From assembly GCF_017813335.1 (NCBI RefSeq), contig NZ_JAGIYY010000001.1, positions 62,001 to 126,000 on the forward strand: a stretch of 64,000 nucleotides of DNA. The letters run 5' to 3'. The DNA comes from Tianweitania sediminis (GTDB lineage Bacteria > Pseudomonadota > Alphaproteobacteria > Rhizobiales > Rhizobiaceae). The notes below the pieces were generated by a model. That model was not told where the DNA came from. It did not search any database and saw nothing but the letters and a program-made list of their open reading frames with translations. The first letter of the stretch is position 1, and every line of letters begins with the position of its first letter. Below, piece after piece: positions 34,257 through 43,737 of the stretch. A program made the position numbers and the translations under genes.

Positions 34257-35474
34257 TCAGAAAAATGCCTGCAGCCCCGTTTGAGCGCGCCCGAGGATCA
34301 GCGCGTGGACATCATGCGTGCCCTCATAGGTGTTCACTGTTTCCAGGTTCTGCGCGTGCCGCATGACGCCATAACCGATCTGGATGCCGTTGCCGCCATG
34401 CATGTCGCGCGCCGTGCGGGCAATATCGAGCGCCTTGCCGCAATTGTTGCGCTTGACGATCGAAATCATTTCCGGCGCCATTTTGCCTTCGTCCATCAAG
34501 CGGCCGACGCGGAGCGAAGCCTGGAGGCCCAGCGCGATCTCGCTTTGCATGTCGGCCAGCTTCTTCTGGAACAGCTGGGTCTGAGCGAGCGGCCGGTTGA
34601 ACTGCTTGCGGTCCAGACCATACTGGCGGGCGCGGAACCAGCAGTCTTCCGCCGCGCCCATGGCGCCCCAAGAGATGCCGTAGCGGGCGCGGTTCAGACA
34701 GCCGAACGGCCCCTTCAGACCTGACACGTTAGGCAGCAGGGCGTCTTCGCCAACCTCGACGCCTTGCATCACCACTTCGCCCGTGATCGACGCACGCAAG
34801 GACAGCTTGCCCCCGATCTTCGGCGCCGACAGACCCTTCATACCTTTTTCAAGCACGAAACCGCGGATCTGGTTGTCATGTGCGGCTGATTTCGCCCACA
34901 CCACGAAGACGTCGGCGATCGGTGCGTTTGAGATCCACATCTTGGCGCCAGTCAGGCGGTAGCCGCCGTCGATCTTTTCGGCCCGCGTGGTCATGCCGCC
35001 TGGATCGGAACCGGCATCTGGCTCGGTCAGGCCGAAGCAGCCGATCCACTCGCCGGAAGCCAGCTTGGGCAGGTATTTGCGCCGCTGGTTGTCGTCGCCA
35101 TAAGCGTAGATCGGGTACATCACCAGCGACGACTGGACGCTCATCATGGAGCGAAAACCGGAGTCGATGCGCTCGACCTCGCGGGCGGCCAAGCCATAGC
35201 TGACATAGCCGGCATCGGCGCCACCGAACTCTTCCGGGATGGTCGTGCCCAGCAGGCCGGCCTCGCCCATTTCGCGGAAGATCTCCGGATCTGTTGTTTC
35301 CTGCAGATAAGCCTGCTCGACCCGAGGCGCGAGCTTCGCCTGCGCGAAAGCAGCCGCCGCATCGCGGACCATCCGCTCTTCTTCGGAAAGCTGGTCTTCC
35401 AGCAGAAACGGATCTTCCCACACGAAGGTGGCGGCTGCTTTTGCGGAAACGGCAGTTTGAGGATGACCAGCCAT
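34257..35474 (-). CDS. gcdH: Glutaryl-CoA dehydrogenase
   Basis: 405 residues from ATG 35474. The acyl-CoA dehydrogenase fold shows as [20 protein letters not shown] and [18 protein letters not shown]. The catalytic base lies in [20 protein letters not shown] at the C-terminus, the sequence specific to Gcd[17 protein letters not shown] also marks this branch. It oxidises and decarboxylates glutaryl-CoA to crotonyl-CoA in lysine/tryptophan/aromatic catabolism, using FAD. Monocistronic by layout, with a divergent LysR gene 109 bases away. Confidence 0.94.
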   Translation of the reverse strand: MAGHPQTAVSAKAAATFVWEDPFLLEDQLSEEERMVRDAAAAFAQAKLAPRVEQAYLQETTDPEIFREMGEAGLLGTTIPEEFGGADAGYVSYGLAAREVERIDSGFRSMMSVQSSLVMYPIYAYGDDNQRRKYLPKLASGEWIGCFGLTEPDAGSDPGGMTTRAEKIDGGYRLTGAKMWISNAPIADVFVVWAKSAAHDNQIRGFVLEKGMKGLSAPKIGGKLSLRASITGEVVMQGVEVGEDALLPNVSGLKGPFGCLNRARYGISWGAMGAAEDCWFRARQYGLDRKQFNRPLAQTQLFQKKLADMQSEIALGLQASLRVGRLMDEGKMAPEMISIVKRNNCGKALDIARTARDMHGGNGIQIGYGVMRHAQNLETVNTYEGTHDVHALILGRAQTGLQAFF

Positions 35475-35548
35475 GCGGACGTTCTCCTGTTTATCTGGAT
35501 TTGGCTGCAGCATAATGCTTGTCGGCCCGGTGCGACAACGCTAGTTGC

Positions 35549-35582
35549 GCCCTCACCTATGCCTTTAACTCATAGTGAGGGC
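35549..35582. promoter_or_regulatory. Inverted repeat between gcdH and its LysR gene
   Basis: GCCCTCACCTATG (35549-35561) and CATAGTGAGGGC (35571-35582) are complementary apart from one extra base, separated by nine bases. It sits in the divergent promoter region and touches the start of the LysR gene, so it is a good operator candidate for autoregulation and gcdH control. Confidence 0.55.
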
Positions 35583-35583
35583 C

Positions 35584-36477
35584 ATGCGATCCCGGCGCTT
35601 CCTTCCGTCTGTCAGTCTGCTGCTCGCATTCGAAGCCGTTCTTCGCACCGGCACAACTGCGGAAGCGGCGCGCTCACTCAACCTCACGCAGGGCGCGATT
35701 AGCCGGCTCATCAAGCAGCTGGAGCAACAGGTTGGCGCCAAGCTGTTCGACCGGAAGCAGCAGCGGCTGGTCGCCACTGCTGCGGCGCGATCCTATGTTC
35801 GCAACATCTCGCGCGCGTTGGATGCCATCGAGCGTGCGACCCTCGAACTTGTTTCAAACCCCAATGGCGGAGCGTTGTCCCTCGCAATCCTGCCGGCCTT
35901 CGGCACCCGCTGGCTCGCGCCCCGCCTTGGACGCTTCCAAAGCTCCCATCCCGGCGTGACCCTGAACCTCGCCACTCGTTTGAAGCGCTTCAATCTCGAT
36001 GCCGAAGGCTTCGACGCGGCCATTCATTTCGGAACCGATGATTGGCGGTCGGCGGACCACCTGAAGCTGTTCGACGAACGGGTGACTGCCTGCGCTTCAC
36101 CGGCATTCCTGACGCACAACAAGATCCATCGACCCGAAGATCTCCTTGATCTGCCGTTGTTCCAGATCGAAAGCAGGCCTTCCGCCTGGCCCGTGTGGTT
36201 TGAAGCGCACGGCCTTTCCGGGTCATCGGGACATGGCATGCTGTTTGACCAGTTCGCGCCGATGACGCAGGCGGCGATCGCGGGCCTTGGCGTTGCGCTT
36301 CTGCCGTCTTACCTCGCCGCGCCCGAGATAGCGGAAAAGCGACTTGTTGCTTTGTTCAAAGAGGAGGTGGCGGGGGTCGGCGCGTACTGGCTGGTTTGGC
36401 CGACCCATCGCGCGGACTACCCGCCGCTGCTCGCCTTCAGGGAGTGGCTCGCGGAGCAAACACGCCCTGCGCAGTGA
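35584..36477 (+). CDS. LysR family regulator (GcvA-like), probably of gcdH
   Basis: 297 residues from ATG 35584; GTG 35575 is the other candidate and neither has a clear ribosome site. The HTH is LLLAFEAVLRTGTTAEAARSLNLTQGAISRLIKQLEQQVG. The effector domain belongs to the GcvA/AmpR-like branch (WLAPRLGRFQSSHPGVTLNL; AAIHFGTDDW). Divergent from gcdH with an inverted repeat between, so it probably senses a glutarate-pathway compound. Confidence 0.92.
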   Translation: MRSRRFLPSVSLLLAFEAVLRTGTTAEAARSLNLTQGAISRLIKQLEQQVGAKLFDRKQQRLVATAAARSYVRNISRALDAIERATLELVSNPNGGALSLAILPAFGTRWLAPRLGRFQSSHPGVTLNLATRLKRFNLDAEGFDAAIHFGTDDWRSADHLKLFDERVTACASPAFLTHNKIHRPEDLLDLPLFQIESRPSAWPVWFEAHGLSGSSGHGMLFDQFAPMTQAAIAGLGVALLPSYLAAPEIAEKRLVALFKEEVAGVGAYWLVWPTHRADYPPLLAFREWLAEQTRPAQ

Positions 36478-36483
36478 TCCGCC

Positions 36484-37338
36484 CTATCGCTCGATGATCA
36501 GCAGCTCGCAGGTCACGCAGACGGGATTGCTGCCGCGGGTGATCGCGCCTTCGAAGATCGTGCCATCGACATCCACGATCGCGATGTCGAGCGTGGCGCG
36601 GCCGTCCGCGATGCGGCCGTCGCGGATAAACAGTTCGGATGCAAAGGAGGCCATGTGGCTTCCGTCCACGAAATCACAGCCCACAAGCGAACCGATGCCG
36701 TGAACGGTGGCGTCGGTGATCCCGTGCGCCTGCGCGGCCTGTTCCACGCCGGCGCTGATTTCCGTGTTCGGCTTGATCCGCAGAAGCACGGCGCGATTGT
36801 CGCCGTCGCGTGCGGAGCCGTCCGGCACCGGGGTCAACAGCGGGAAATTCGTTTCCGCATCCTGCTGCTGGTCGAGAACCGCGCCGGACAGCGCGTAAAC
36901 CGTCGCTGCCACCGGTTCCGCAAACATCGCTTCGTGCGGGATCAGGTGACCGGCGGCGCGAAACCCGTCGGCATGAAGCCAGATGCCGTGGCAATGGATA
37001 AATGGCTGACCCTGCCTTCGGCCAAAGCTCATCACGAGCCGCTCGTTCAGGCCAACGCCCTCGGGACGGTGCATGTCGCTATACCAGGCGGCGTGCTCGG
37101 CATCGAGGCTAGGCGCCGGCATCACGTAAACCAGCGGGTTGAAGCTGCCGCCCTCGATCTCGATCAAGGCGCCGTCAATGCCGTGCTCGCGCAAGGCTTT
37201 GGCAACGGCTTCGAGCACGGGCAGACCGGACTGGAAGGTGACCCGCAACGCGCGTGCCGAACAGGGTTCAGCCAGGACCCGCGGCGCCACCGGCTGCCCG
37301 GGGTGGGTGATGGAGCGCAGGTTCACGTCCTCGCTCAT
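36484..37338 (-). CDS. Protein with two PPC/DUF296 domains
   Basis: 284 residues with two tandem PPC domains (about 25-140 and 155-280). The second carries KPNTEISAGVEQAAQAHGITDATVHGIGSLVGCDF, the usual PPC pattern, with SFASELFIRDGRI. The first has PFIHCHGIWLHADG, with His residues like the metal-binding His of bacterial PPC proteins. In plants PPC domains occur with AT-hooks, but none is present here. It is the last gene of the TRAP/CoA operon, overlapping the SDR stop by 4 bases, so a metabolic role is plausible. The reaction is unknown. Confidence 0.85.
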   Translation of the reverse strand: MSEDVNLRSITHPGQPVAPRVLAEPCSARALRVTFQSGLPVLEAVAKALREHGIDGALIEIEGGSFNPLVYVMPAPSLDAEHAAWYSDMHRPEGVGLNERLVMSFGRRQGQPFIHCHGIWLHADGFRAAGHLIPHEAMFAEPVAATVYALSGAVLDQQQDAETNFPLLTPVPDGSARDGDNRAVLLRIKPNTEISAGVEQAAQAHGITDATVHGIGSLVGCDFVDGSHMASFASELFIRDGRIADGRATLDIAIVDVDGTIFEGAITRGSNPVCVTCELLIIER

Positions 37339-38093
37339 TCGCGCACCATCAAGCCGGCGCTGACAAAGCCGCCATCCACCGCCAGCGTTTGACCGTTGAT
37401 GTAGCTTGCTTCATCCGAAACGAGGAACGCCACGACCTCGGCAATTTCTCGCGTGGTGCCATAGCGTTTTTGCGGAATGCGCTCGTGCCATTGTTCCCGC
37501 ACATCGGCTGTGTGAACGCGATCCGTTAGCGGCGTGTTGACGGCGCCCGGAGCCACCGCATTGACGCGGATGTTGCTTGCCCCCCATTCGGTGCACAGGA
37601 TGCGGGTGAGATGGCTCACCGCGGCCTTGGAAGAGCCATAGGCCGCGCGCCCCTTGTTGCCGAGGAGGCCAGACACGGACGAGATGTTGACCACCGCACC
37701 CCCGCGGTTCTGAGCCAGCCAGATCCTGGCTGCCGCGCGCGCCACAATGAACGTGCCGGTGAGGTTCACGTCCATGATACGGCGAAATTCCTCCACCGCC
37801 ATGTTGACCGCCGGCGTGTCCTGGCCGATGCCGGCGCAGTTGACCACGGCGCCGAGCGGCGCGCTTTGAGCGACCTGCTCCATGATCGCCTCCACCGCCG
37901 CCTCATCCGTGACGGTCGCTGCATAGCCTTGATCGGCGGGAATGCCGAGCTTGTTGCAGGCTGCGTTCAGTGCATCGGCCGTAAGGTCGAGCAGATGCAC
38001 CTGCCAGCCGCGCTTGTGCAGAACCTCGGCGATGTCGAAGCCGATGCCCGACGCGCCGCCGGTCACGACGACGCTTCTTGTATCACTGCTCAT
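37335..38093 (-). CDS. SDR family oxidoreductase
   Basis: 252 residues. Classical SDR features: VVTGGASGIGFDIAEVL near residue 10, NCAGIG near 86, NISSVSGLLG near 138, active-site Tyr and Lys in AAYGSSKAAVSH near 152, and the C-terminal INGQTLAVDGGF. Reduces or oxidises a hydroxyl group with NAD(P). It lies between an acyl-CoA ligase and the PPC protein, and so could be the 3-hydroxyacyl-CoA dehydrogenase step of this pathway. Confidence 0.92.
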   Translation of the reverse strand: MSSDTRSVVVTGGASGIGFDIAEVLHKRGWQVHLLDLTADALNAACNKLGIPADQGYAATVTDEAAVEAIMEQVAQSAPLGAVVNCAGIGQDTPAVNMAVEEFRRIMDVNLTGTFIVARAAARIWLAQNRGGAVVNISSVSGLLGNKGRAAYGSSKAAVSHLTRILCTEWGASNIRVNAVAPGAVNTPLTDRVHTADVREQWHERIPQKRYGTTREIAEVVAFLVSDEASYINGQTLAVDGGFVSAGLMVRE

Positions 38094-38102
38094 GAGGGGT
38101 CC

Positions 38103-39758
38103 TCAGGCGCTCAGCCGGGCGGGCTGCGGGTCGAGCTCGCCGCGCTTGTCGAGTTCTTCGCGGATCAGCTTCTTGGCAATCTTGCCGTAAGCCGATTTCG
38201 GCATCTCGTCCCAGAACAGGTAGCGCTTGGGCAACTTGTAACGCGACACCTTGCCATCAAGGAACGCCGCCAGTTCGGCTGCATCAGCGCGTTCGCCCGG
38301 CCGCAAAACGCAGACGGCGACGCCGACCTCGCCCCATACCGGATCCGGAACGCCGAGGATCGCCACCTCGCCCACGGCCGGATGCTGCAGCAACTTTTCC
38401 TCGATCTCGCGCGGATAGACGTTTGAGCCGCCGGAAATATACATGTCGGACTGGCGCCCGGTGATGTAGACGAAGCCCTGCGCGTCCATATGGCCGAGAT
38501 CGCCGGTGCGAAACCAGCCATTGCGGAAGCTCTTCGCGTTGGCCTCGGGGTTCTGGTAATAGCCGGCAAACACTGCCGGCCCGATGGCGCAAATTTCACC
38601 CGTTTCGCCCTGCGCGACCTCTTCGCCCTGTTCGTTCTGGATCTGCACCTGCATGCCCGTGCGCTCAAAACCGCAGGTGCCGATGCGCGCCGCTTCGCCG
38701 TCTTCCAGGCTGTGCATCACCGGCGGCAAAACGGTGATCGCGCCGGTGACTTCGCCAAGCCCGAAATACTGCACCAGCACCTTGCCCAGCTTCTGGAGCG
38801 CCCGCTTCTGGTCTTCGCGATACATCGGCGCACCGGCATAGATCACGTAACGCAGCGAGGAATGATCGTAGCGGTCCACCGCCGGGTCTTCCACCAGCAT
38901 CTTTACGATCGTGGGCACGGTGAAAAGGTTGGTGACGCGCCATTCCGCCACCAGCCGCCACAGCGCATCGATGTCCATGCGTTCAGTGGGCATCAGGATG
39001 GTGGTGGCACCGCGCGCGACCTGGGTGAGCTGGTGGACGCCCGCGCCATGCGACAGGGGCGCAACCACGATCGAGCGATCGTCGCTGGTGATCCCGGGAA
39101 ACAGGTCGCAATGGTGGTTGTTGATGACGAAGGCCATCTGCCCATGGGTCAGCACGGCCGCTTTCGGCCGCCCCGTGGTGCCGGACGTGTAGAAGTACCA
39201 GCACGGATCGTCGCGATCCACGGCTACGGGCGCGAGTGTCTGGCCTTCGTTACGAGCCACAATGGCGTCGTAGTCCTCGCCGAAAGCAGCGTCCCCTATC
39301 GCGATGAACTTGGTCAGCGCCGGACTTGTCTTCGCACAGGCTTCGGCATGAGCCGCGAACCCGGCTTGACAGATCATCAGGGACGCGCCGGAAGATTGCG
39401 CCAGATAGGCCACTTCATCCGGCGTTTGCCGGAAATTGGTGGGCACCCAGACAGCGCCCGCACGGAAGGTCGCAAACATCGACTCGAACATCTGGTTGCA
39501 GTTGGCCGACTGCACCAGAACGCGGTCACCTTTCTGTACGCCGAACTCATGCACCAGTGCATGAGCCATGGCGTTGACGCGGGCTTCCGTTTCGCGCCAC
39601 GACCATTGCCGGTCGCCCCAGACCAGCGAGACATTGTCGCTGACCCGGCGCGCCGCCTGGCTCAGGAAGGTGGCGAGGTTCATCACCCGCGTAGAACACG
39701 GCACGACGCCGCCTTTCGGGTCAATGCCGCTGCCAGAAGAGGAAGCGGTGTCGCTCAT
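38103..39758 (-). CDS. Acyl-CoA synthetase (AMP-forming)
   Basis: 551 residues. ATP/AMP motifs are complete: YTSGTTGRPKAAVLTHG near residue 175, YFGLGEVTGAITVLPP near 333, GWFRTGDLGHMDAQGFVYITGRQSDMYISGGSNVYPREIEEKL near 415-455, and the catalytic Lys in SAYGKIAKKL near 528. It activates an organic acid to a CoA thioester at the cost of ATP to AMP. Thiolase and SDR partners in the operon imply beta-oxidation-like shortening of the imported acid. Its start overlaps the thiolase stop by 4 bases. Confidence 0.93.
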   Translation of the reverse strand: MSDTASSSGSGIDPKGGVVPCSTRVMNLATFLSQAARRVSDNVSLVWGDRQWSWRETEARVNAMAHALVHEFGVQKGDRVLVQSANCNQMFESMFATFRAGAVWVPTNFRQTPDEVAYLAQSSGASLMICQAGFAAHAEACAKTSPALTKFIAIGDAAFGEDYDAIVARNEGQTLAPVAVDRDDPCWYFYTSGTTGRPKAAVLTHGQMAFVINNHHCDLFPGITSDDRSIVVAPLSHGAGVHQLTQVARGATTILMPTERMDIDALWRLVAEWRVTNLFTVPTIVKMLVEDPAVDRYDHSSLRYVIYAGAPMYREDQKRALQKLGKVLVQYFGLGEVTGAITVLPPVMHSLEDGEAARIGTCGFERTGMQVQIQNEQGEEVAQGETGEICAIGPAVFAGYYQNPEANAKSFRNGWFRTGDLGHMDAQGFVYITGRQSDMYISGGSNVYPREIEEKLLQHPAVGEVAILGVPDPVWGEVGVAVCVLRPGERADAAELAAFLDGKVSRYKLPKRYLFWDEMPKSAYGKIAKKLIREELDKRGELDPQPARLSA

Positions 39759-40927
39759 TTCACCCGCTCCAGGATCGACACGTAGTTGGCTACCGCGGCG
39801 CCGCCCATGTTGAACACGCCGGCAAGCTTGGCGTCGGGCACCTGGATGCCGCCCGCCTCGTTCATGAGTTGCATGGCGGCCATGACATGCATGGACACGC
39901 CCGTTGCGCCGATTGGATGGCCCTTGGACTTCAGCCCGCCCGATGGGTTCACTGGCAGGCGTCCGCCCTTGGCCGTGGTGCCGTCGCGCACGACCTTGTG
40001 CCCCTCGCCCTGCTTGGCGAGGCCCATGGCCTCATATTCCAGCAGTTCGGCGATGGTGAAGCAGTCATGCGTTTCCACGAAGCTGAGGTCGTCGAGCGTC
40101 ACGCCGCCGGCATCGAGTGCCTTGGCCCAGGCGCGACGGGGACCATCGAACGCCAGGATGTCGGCGCGGCGGCTGAGTGCAAACACGTCGTTGACATTCG
40201 CGCGGGCGCGGAAGCCGATCGCCCGGTTCAGGTTGGCTGCGGTTTCTTCGTCGGCCAGAACGAGGGCTGCCGCGCCATCGGAAACCAACGAACAGTCGGT
40301 GCGGCGCAAAGGACCGGCGACGCGGGGGTTCTTGTCCGACACAGCGTTGCAGAACTCGAAGCCGAAATCCTTGCGCATATGCGCGAAGGGATTGTCGACA
40401 CCGTTGCTGTGGTTCTTGGCGGCAATCATCGCCAGTTCCTCGGAACGGTCGCCGTAACGCTGGAAGTAGTTCTGCGCGATGCGGCCGAACACGCCGGCAA
40501 AGCCGCCTTCCACATCGGCTTCTTCCTTGCGATAGGACCCGCCAAGCAGAATGTCGCTGACCTGAGCCGTTGGCACGGCGGTCATCTTTTCGGCGCCCAC
40601 AACCAGCGCGATGCGGCCGCGGCCCGATTCAATGAAGTCCATGGCGGTGTAGATCGCCGCCGAACCAGTGGAACAGGCGTTTTCCAGGCGAACAGAAGGC
40701 ACCGCCGACAGGTCGCCATCCACCATGCCCACCAGTGCGCCCTGGAATTCCTGCTTGGAGAAGCCGCCATTCATGACGCCAACGAAGATGCCGTCGACCT
40801 CCCCGGCCGAAACGCCGGCATGATCAAGCGCAGGCGCCACCACGGAAGCCATCAGCGCTTCGGTGTCGGGATACTCGGTTTTACCGAACTGGGAATGTGC
40901 CCAGCCGACGATCTGTGCCTTGCTCAT
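39755..40927 (-). CDS. Thiolase (acetyl-CoA acetyltransferase, SCP2-like branch)
   Basis: 390 residues. The nucleophilic Cys is in ENACSTGSAAIY near residue 86; the C-terminal His is in LKSKGHPIGATGVSMH near 341. The NEAF motif of canonical thiolases is HDCF (ETHDCFTIAELLEYEAMGL), which marks the SCP2-type thiolases used in sterol side-chain and related branched or aromatic acid degradation. It would release acetyl- or propionyl-CoA. Between the IclR gene and the CoA ligase, with 4-base overlaps on both sides. Confidence 0.92.
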   Translation of the reverse strand: MSKAQIVGWAHSQFGKTEYPDTEALMASVVAPALDHAGVSAGEVDGIFVGVMNGGFSKQEFQGALVGMVDGDLSAVPSVRLENACSTGSAAIYTAMDFIESGRGRIALVVGAEKMTAVPTAQVSDILLGGSYRKEEADVEGGFAGVFGRIAQNYFQRYGDRSEELAMIAAKNHSNGVDNPFAHMRKDFGFEFCNAVSDKNPRVAGPLRRTDCSLVSDGAAALVLADEETAANLNRAIGFRARANVNDVFALSRRADILAFDGPRRAWAKALDAGGVTLDDLSFVETHDCFTIAELLEYEAMGLAKQGEGHKVVRDGTTAKGGRLPVNPSGGLKSKGHPIGATGVSMHVMAAMQLMNEAGGIQVPDAKLAGVFNMGGAAVANYVSILERVK

Positions 40928-41793
40928 AATGAGATCCTTCGGGGTTGGTTCAAGCGTGGTGTCGGGTGGCCGTTGGCGCGATGTCCCGCGCGGCCCTTGG
41001 GTGGATCGCGGTCAAACGCCCGCTCGAGCTTGGCTTCGACGCAGGCCGCTTCTTCGCGCAAAAGGCGGCTGAGTTCGCTTTGCCGCGGCTCCTGCATCCG
41101 GCTGTCGATGGCCGCGACACTGAGCGCGCCGGCAAGCCGCCCGTCAGGATAGCGCAGAGCCACTCCGAGGCCCCAGGAGTTTGGAAACGGTACGCCGGGA
41201 TTGAGTGCATAGCCGCGCCGGCGAGTCACCTGGACAGCCGCGCGAATGTCGGCGGCAGTCACCATCGGAAAGGTGGCAGCCAGGTAGTCGGCGTTGCGCG
41301 CGAGCACATCCTCCACTTCCCCATCGGGAAGGGTCGACAACATGGCGAGCGACCCTGCCCCCACCCCAAGCGGGTGCTCGAAGCCCTTTTGCAGCGCATG
41401 GGAGCGGATCGGGTAATTGCCTTCCTCGCGGTGAAGGCAGATCGAAAAAGTGTCTCGGCGGATCGAAAGGAAGCAGGCGTCGCTTGTTTGCCGCGCAAGC
41501 CGTGTCAGGCTTTCCATCGCCATTTCCAGGAGACCGAAGCGCGGCGCCGCGAAAACGCCAAGGACGTAGGCTTCTTCGCCTAGGAAGTAGCGGCGCTCGA
41601 CCTCGTCCTGGCTCACCATGCGCGCGCGCATCAACGCAAGAAGCAGGCGTCGCGTGGTGGCCTTGTTGAAGCCGGAGCGCTCCACGATCTCGAGCAGCGA
41701 CAGCCCCTGTTCCGGCCCGCGTCCGACCAGTGACAGGACCTGCAACGCGCGGTCGACGCTTTGCGAGCCGGTTATGTCGCGCTCCGCTGCCAT
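40924..41793 (-). CDS. IclR family transcriptional regulator
   Basis: 289 residues from ATG 41793. The N-terminal winged HTH is QSVDRALQVLSLVGRGPEQGLSLLEIVERSGFNKATTRRLLLALMRARMV, followed by the IclR effector domain with DACFLSIRRDTFSICLHREEGNYPIR and the LGVGAGSLAML segment. It lies inside the operon it presumably controls. Its ATG overlaps the stop of the SDR gene by 1 base. A palindrome of IclR-operator type occurs at 45801-45817, ahead of the TRAP genes. Confidence 0.93.
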   Translation of the reverse strand: MAAERDITGSQSVDRALQVLSLVGRGPEQGLSLLEIVERSGFNKATTRRLLLALMRARMVSQDEVERRYFLGEEAYVLGVFAAPRFGLLEMAMESLTRLARQTSDACFLSIRRDTFSICLHREEGNYPIRSHALQKGFEHPLGVGAGSLAMLSTLPDGEVEDVLARNADYLAATFPMVTAADIRAAVQVTRRRGYALNPGVPFPNSWGLGVALRYPDGRLAGALSVAAIDSRMQEPRQSELSRLLREEAACVEAKLERAFDRDPPKGRAGHRANGHPTPRLNQPRRISL

Positions 41794-42596
41794 CAGTGCG
41801 GCACCGGAACCGTGCAGCTTTGCCCGCCGTCCACCGGCAAGCACACGCCGTTGATGAATTTTGCCTCGTCCGATGCCAGAAACAGCGCGGCATGGGCGAT
41901 ATCCCAGGCATCGCCCATTTTTTTGCCGGGGATTGCTGCGTTTCTGGCCGCCACCATCTCGTCGGCCGACGCGTATTGCCCGGAAATCTGCTTGTAGATC
42001 AAAGGTGTGTCGATGAGGCCCGGCACAACGCAGTTGGCACGGATTCCTTGCGCCGCATACTGGATGGCAATCGCCACGGTTGCCTGGTTTACGGCAGCCT
42101 TGGTGGCGTAATAAGCGAAATAGGGGTAGCCGGTGTAGCGCATCGCAGCCAGCGACGAGATGTTGACGATCGCACCGCCCCCAGCCTGGAGCATCTGCGG
42201 AATCACGGCCTTGGCTGTGCGGTAAACGGAGCCGAGGTTGAGATCCACGGCCTGTTGGAAGCGGACCTCGTCCAGCTCCACCGGCCCGCCCATATGAGTC
42301 ACGCCGACATTGTTGTGCAGCACCGTGATCGCACCGAAGGTGTCGGCGGTCTGCCGGACGGCGTCCTCGATAGAGGCGAGGCTCGTGACGTCGGCGGCAA
42401 TCGCCAGCGCCCGTCCGCCTTCGGCTGTGATGATCGCCGCGGTTTCACGCGCCGCCCCTTCGTCGAGGTCCACGCAAGCCACGGCCGCACCTTCGCGCGC
42501 GTAAAGCACGGCGGCCGCCTTGCCGTTGCCCCAGCCGGGACCAGCAGAGCCAGCACCGAACACGATGGCGATCTTTTGTTTCAGGCGGTCAGGCAC
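41793..42596 (-). CDS. SDR family oxidoreductase
   Basis: 267 residues with GTG start. The cofactor loop is altered, IVFGAGSAGPGWGNGKAAAVLYAREG, with a long Gly-rich insert seen in some SDR branches. The Tyr/Lys pair is in PYFAYYATKAAVNQ near residue 155, and INGVCLPVDGGQSC closes the C-terminus. It catalyses an NAD(P)-dependent oxidoreduction. Placed between the TRAP binding protein and the IclR gene, so it is part of the same organic-acid pathway. Confidence 0.92.
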   Translation of the reverse strand: MPDRLKQKIAIVFGAGSAGPGWGNGKAAAVLYAREGAAVACVDLDEGAARETAAIITAEGGRALAIAADVTSLASIEDAVRQTADTFGAITVLHNNVGVTHMGGPVELDEVRFQQAVDLNLGSVYRTAKAVIPQMLQAGGGAIVNISSLAAMRYTGYPYFAYYATKAAVNQATVAIAIQYAAQGIRANCVVPGLIDTPLIYKQISGQYASADEMVAARNAAIPGKKMGDAWDIAHAALFLASDEAKFINGVCLPVDGGQSCTVPVPH

Positions 42597-42623
42597 GTTT
42601 CGAACCTATTGAAGGAGATGGTT

Positions 42624-42649
42624 TGCCGCGCGACCGAAGCCGCGCGGCA
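42624..42649. other. Intercistronic stem-loop after the TRAP binding-protein gene
   Basis: TGCCGCGCG (42624-42632) pairs exactly with CGCGCGGCA (42641-42649) across an 8-base loop. No T-run follows in the leftward direction. It probably protects the abundant TRAP part of the transcript from 3' decay, or partly attenuates downstream genes. Confidence 0.5.
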
Positions 42650-42666
42650 GTCTCGTATGGCTTCGA

Positions 42667-43680
42667 TCAGCCGAGATCGGCGCCCACGGCCGTTTCAAGG
42701 ATCGTCCAAGCTTCTTCGCCGAACTTTTCCTTCCATTCCTGATAGAAGCCGGCTTCGCGCAGCTTGGCGCGGAACGCTTCCGTATCCGGATCGGTAAAGG
42801 TCATGCCGTGTTCCTTGGTCAGCTGCTCGCGCACCGTCTGGTTGAGCTGTGCGGTGTCGGCGCGCTGCTCGTCAGCCTTCGCGTTGAGGTTCTTCGCCAC
42901 GATTTCGCGAATGTCTTCCGGCAGGTTTTCCCAGGCGCGCTTGTTGGCCAGGAACCAGAAGCCATCCCACATGTGGTTGGTCATGGAAACGTTCTTCTGG
43001 ACTTCGTAAAGCTTGGCCGTGGAGGCGATGGCGAGTGGATTTTCCTGCCCGTCCACAATGCCGGTCGACAGCGCGGTGTAGACTTCCGCGAAGTTGATGG
43101 TGGTCGGGGCTGCACCGAAGGCGGTGAACATCGACTGCCAAAGCGGGCTTGGCGGAACACGGATCTTGAAGCCGGACAGATCTTCCGGGGTCTTGATGGT
43201 CTTGCTCGAGCTGGTGATCTGCCGGAATCCGTTGTCCCAGATCTTTTCCATGGGCACGAGGCCCTTTTTCTCGATCTCGGAGCGAGAATACGCGCCGAGT
43301 TCGCCGTCCATCGCCTTCCACACGGTCTCATAATCCGGGAAGGCAAAGCCGATGCCGGAGATTGCGGCGTTCGGCACCAGTGTCGAAAGGATCAACGGCG
43401 ACAGCGAGAAGAACTCGGTTGCCCCGGAGCGCAGCTGGCTCAGCGTTTCCGTGTCATTGCCTAGCTGGCTCGAGGGAAATACGTTGATCTGCAGCCGACC
43501 ACCCGTTTCTTCCAAGATCGCGTCTACCGCTTCCTTCAAGCGGATGTTCAGGGGATGCGTCGTTTGAAGGTTGTTTGCGAACTTGTAGGTGTATTCGGCG
43601 GCGTGAGCGCGCGTGTGGAAGGCGGCGCCCAGGGCAAGCGCGCCCGTTCCGGCGAGCATCGTTCGACGTGTGATCATCAT
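42667..43680 (-). CDS. TRAP transporter substrate-binding protein (DctP type)
   Basis: 337 residues. The leader MMITRRTMLAGTGALALGAAFHTRAHA has a twin-arginine-like RR and an Ala-x-Ala end. Mature region: YTYKFANNLQTTHPLNIRLKEAVDAILEETGGRLQINVFPSSQLGND, then the DctP core with KIRVPPSPLWQSMFTAFGAAPTTINFAEVYTALSTGIVDGQENP near residues 170-215. The Arg in KIRVP is the carboxylate anchor of DctP proteins, so the ligand is most likely an organic acid. It follows the fused permease gene by 57 bases. Confidence 0.93.
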   Translation of the reverse strand: MMITRRTMLAGTGALALGAAFHTRAHAAEYTYKFANNLQTTHPLNIRLKEAVDAILEETGGRLQINVFPSSQLGNDTETLSQLRSGATEFFSLSPLILSTLVPNAAISGIGFAFPDYETVWKAMDGELGAYSRSEIEKKGLVPMEKIWDNGFRQITSSSKTIKTPEDLSGFKIRVPPSPLWQSMFTAFGAAPTTINFAEVYTALSTGIVDGQENPLAIASTAKLYEVQKNVSMTNHMWDGFWFLANKRAWENLPEDIREIVAKNLNAKADEQRADTAQLNQTVREQLTKEHGMTFTDPDTEAFRAKLREAGFYQEWKEKFGEEAWTILETAVGADLG

Positions 43681-43737
43681 TCTTGCAGTCTCCTCCAGGT
43701 TGTTGAGTTGTAGATCGTTGATCGGTGGCGCCGCTTC

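Noticed and set aside
42624-42649. True transcription terminator inside the TRAP operon
   Set aside because: The hairpin lacks a leftward T-run and the genes on both sides form one pathway, so it is recorded only as an intercistronic stem-loop.
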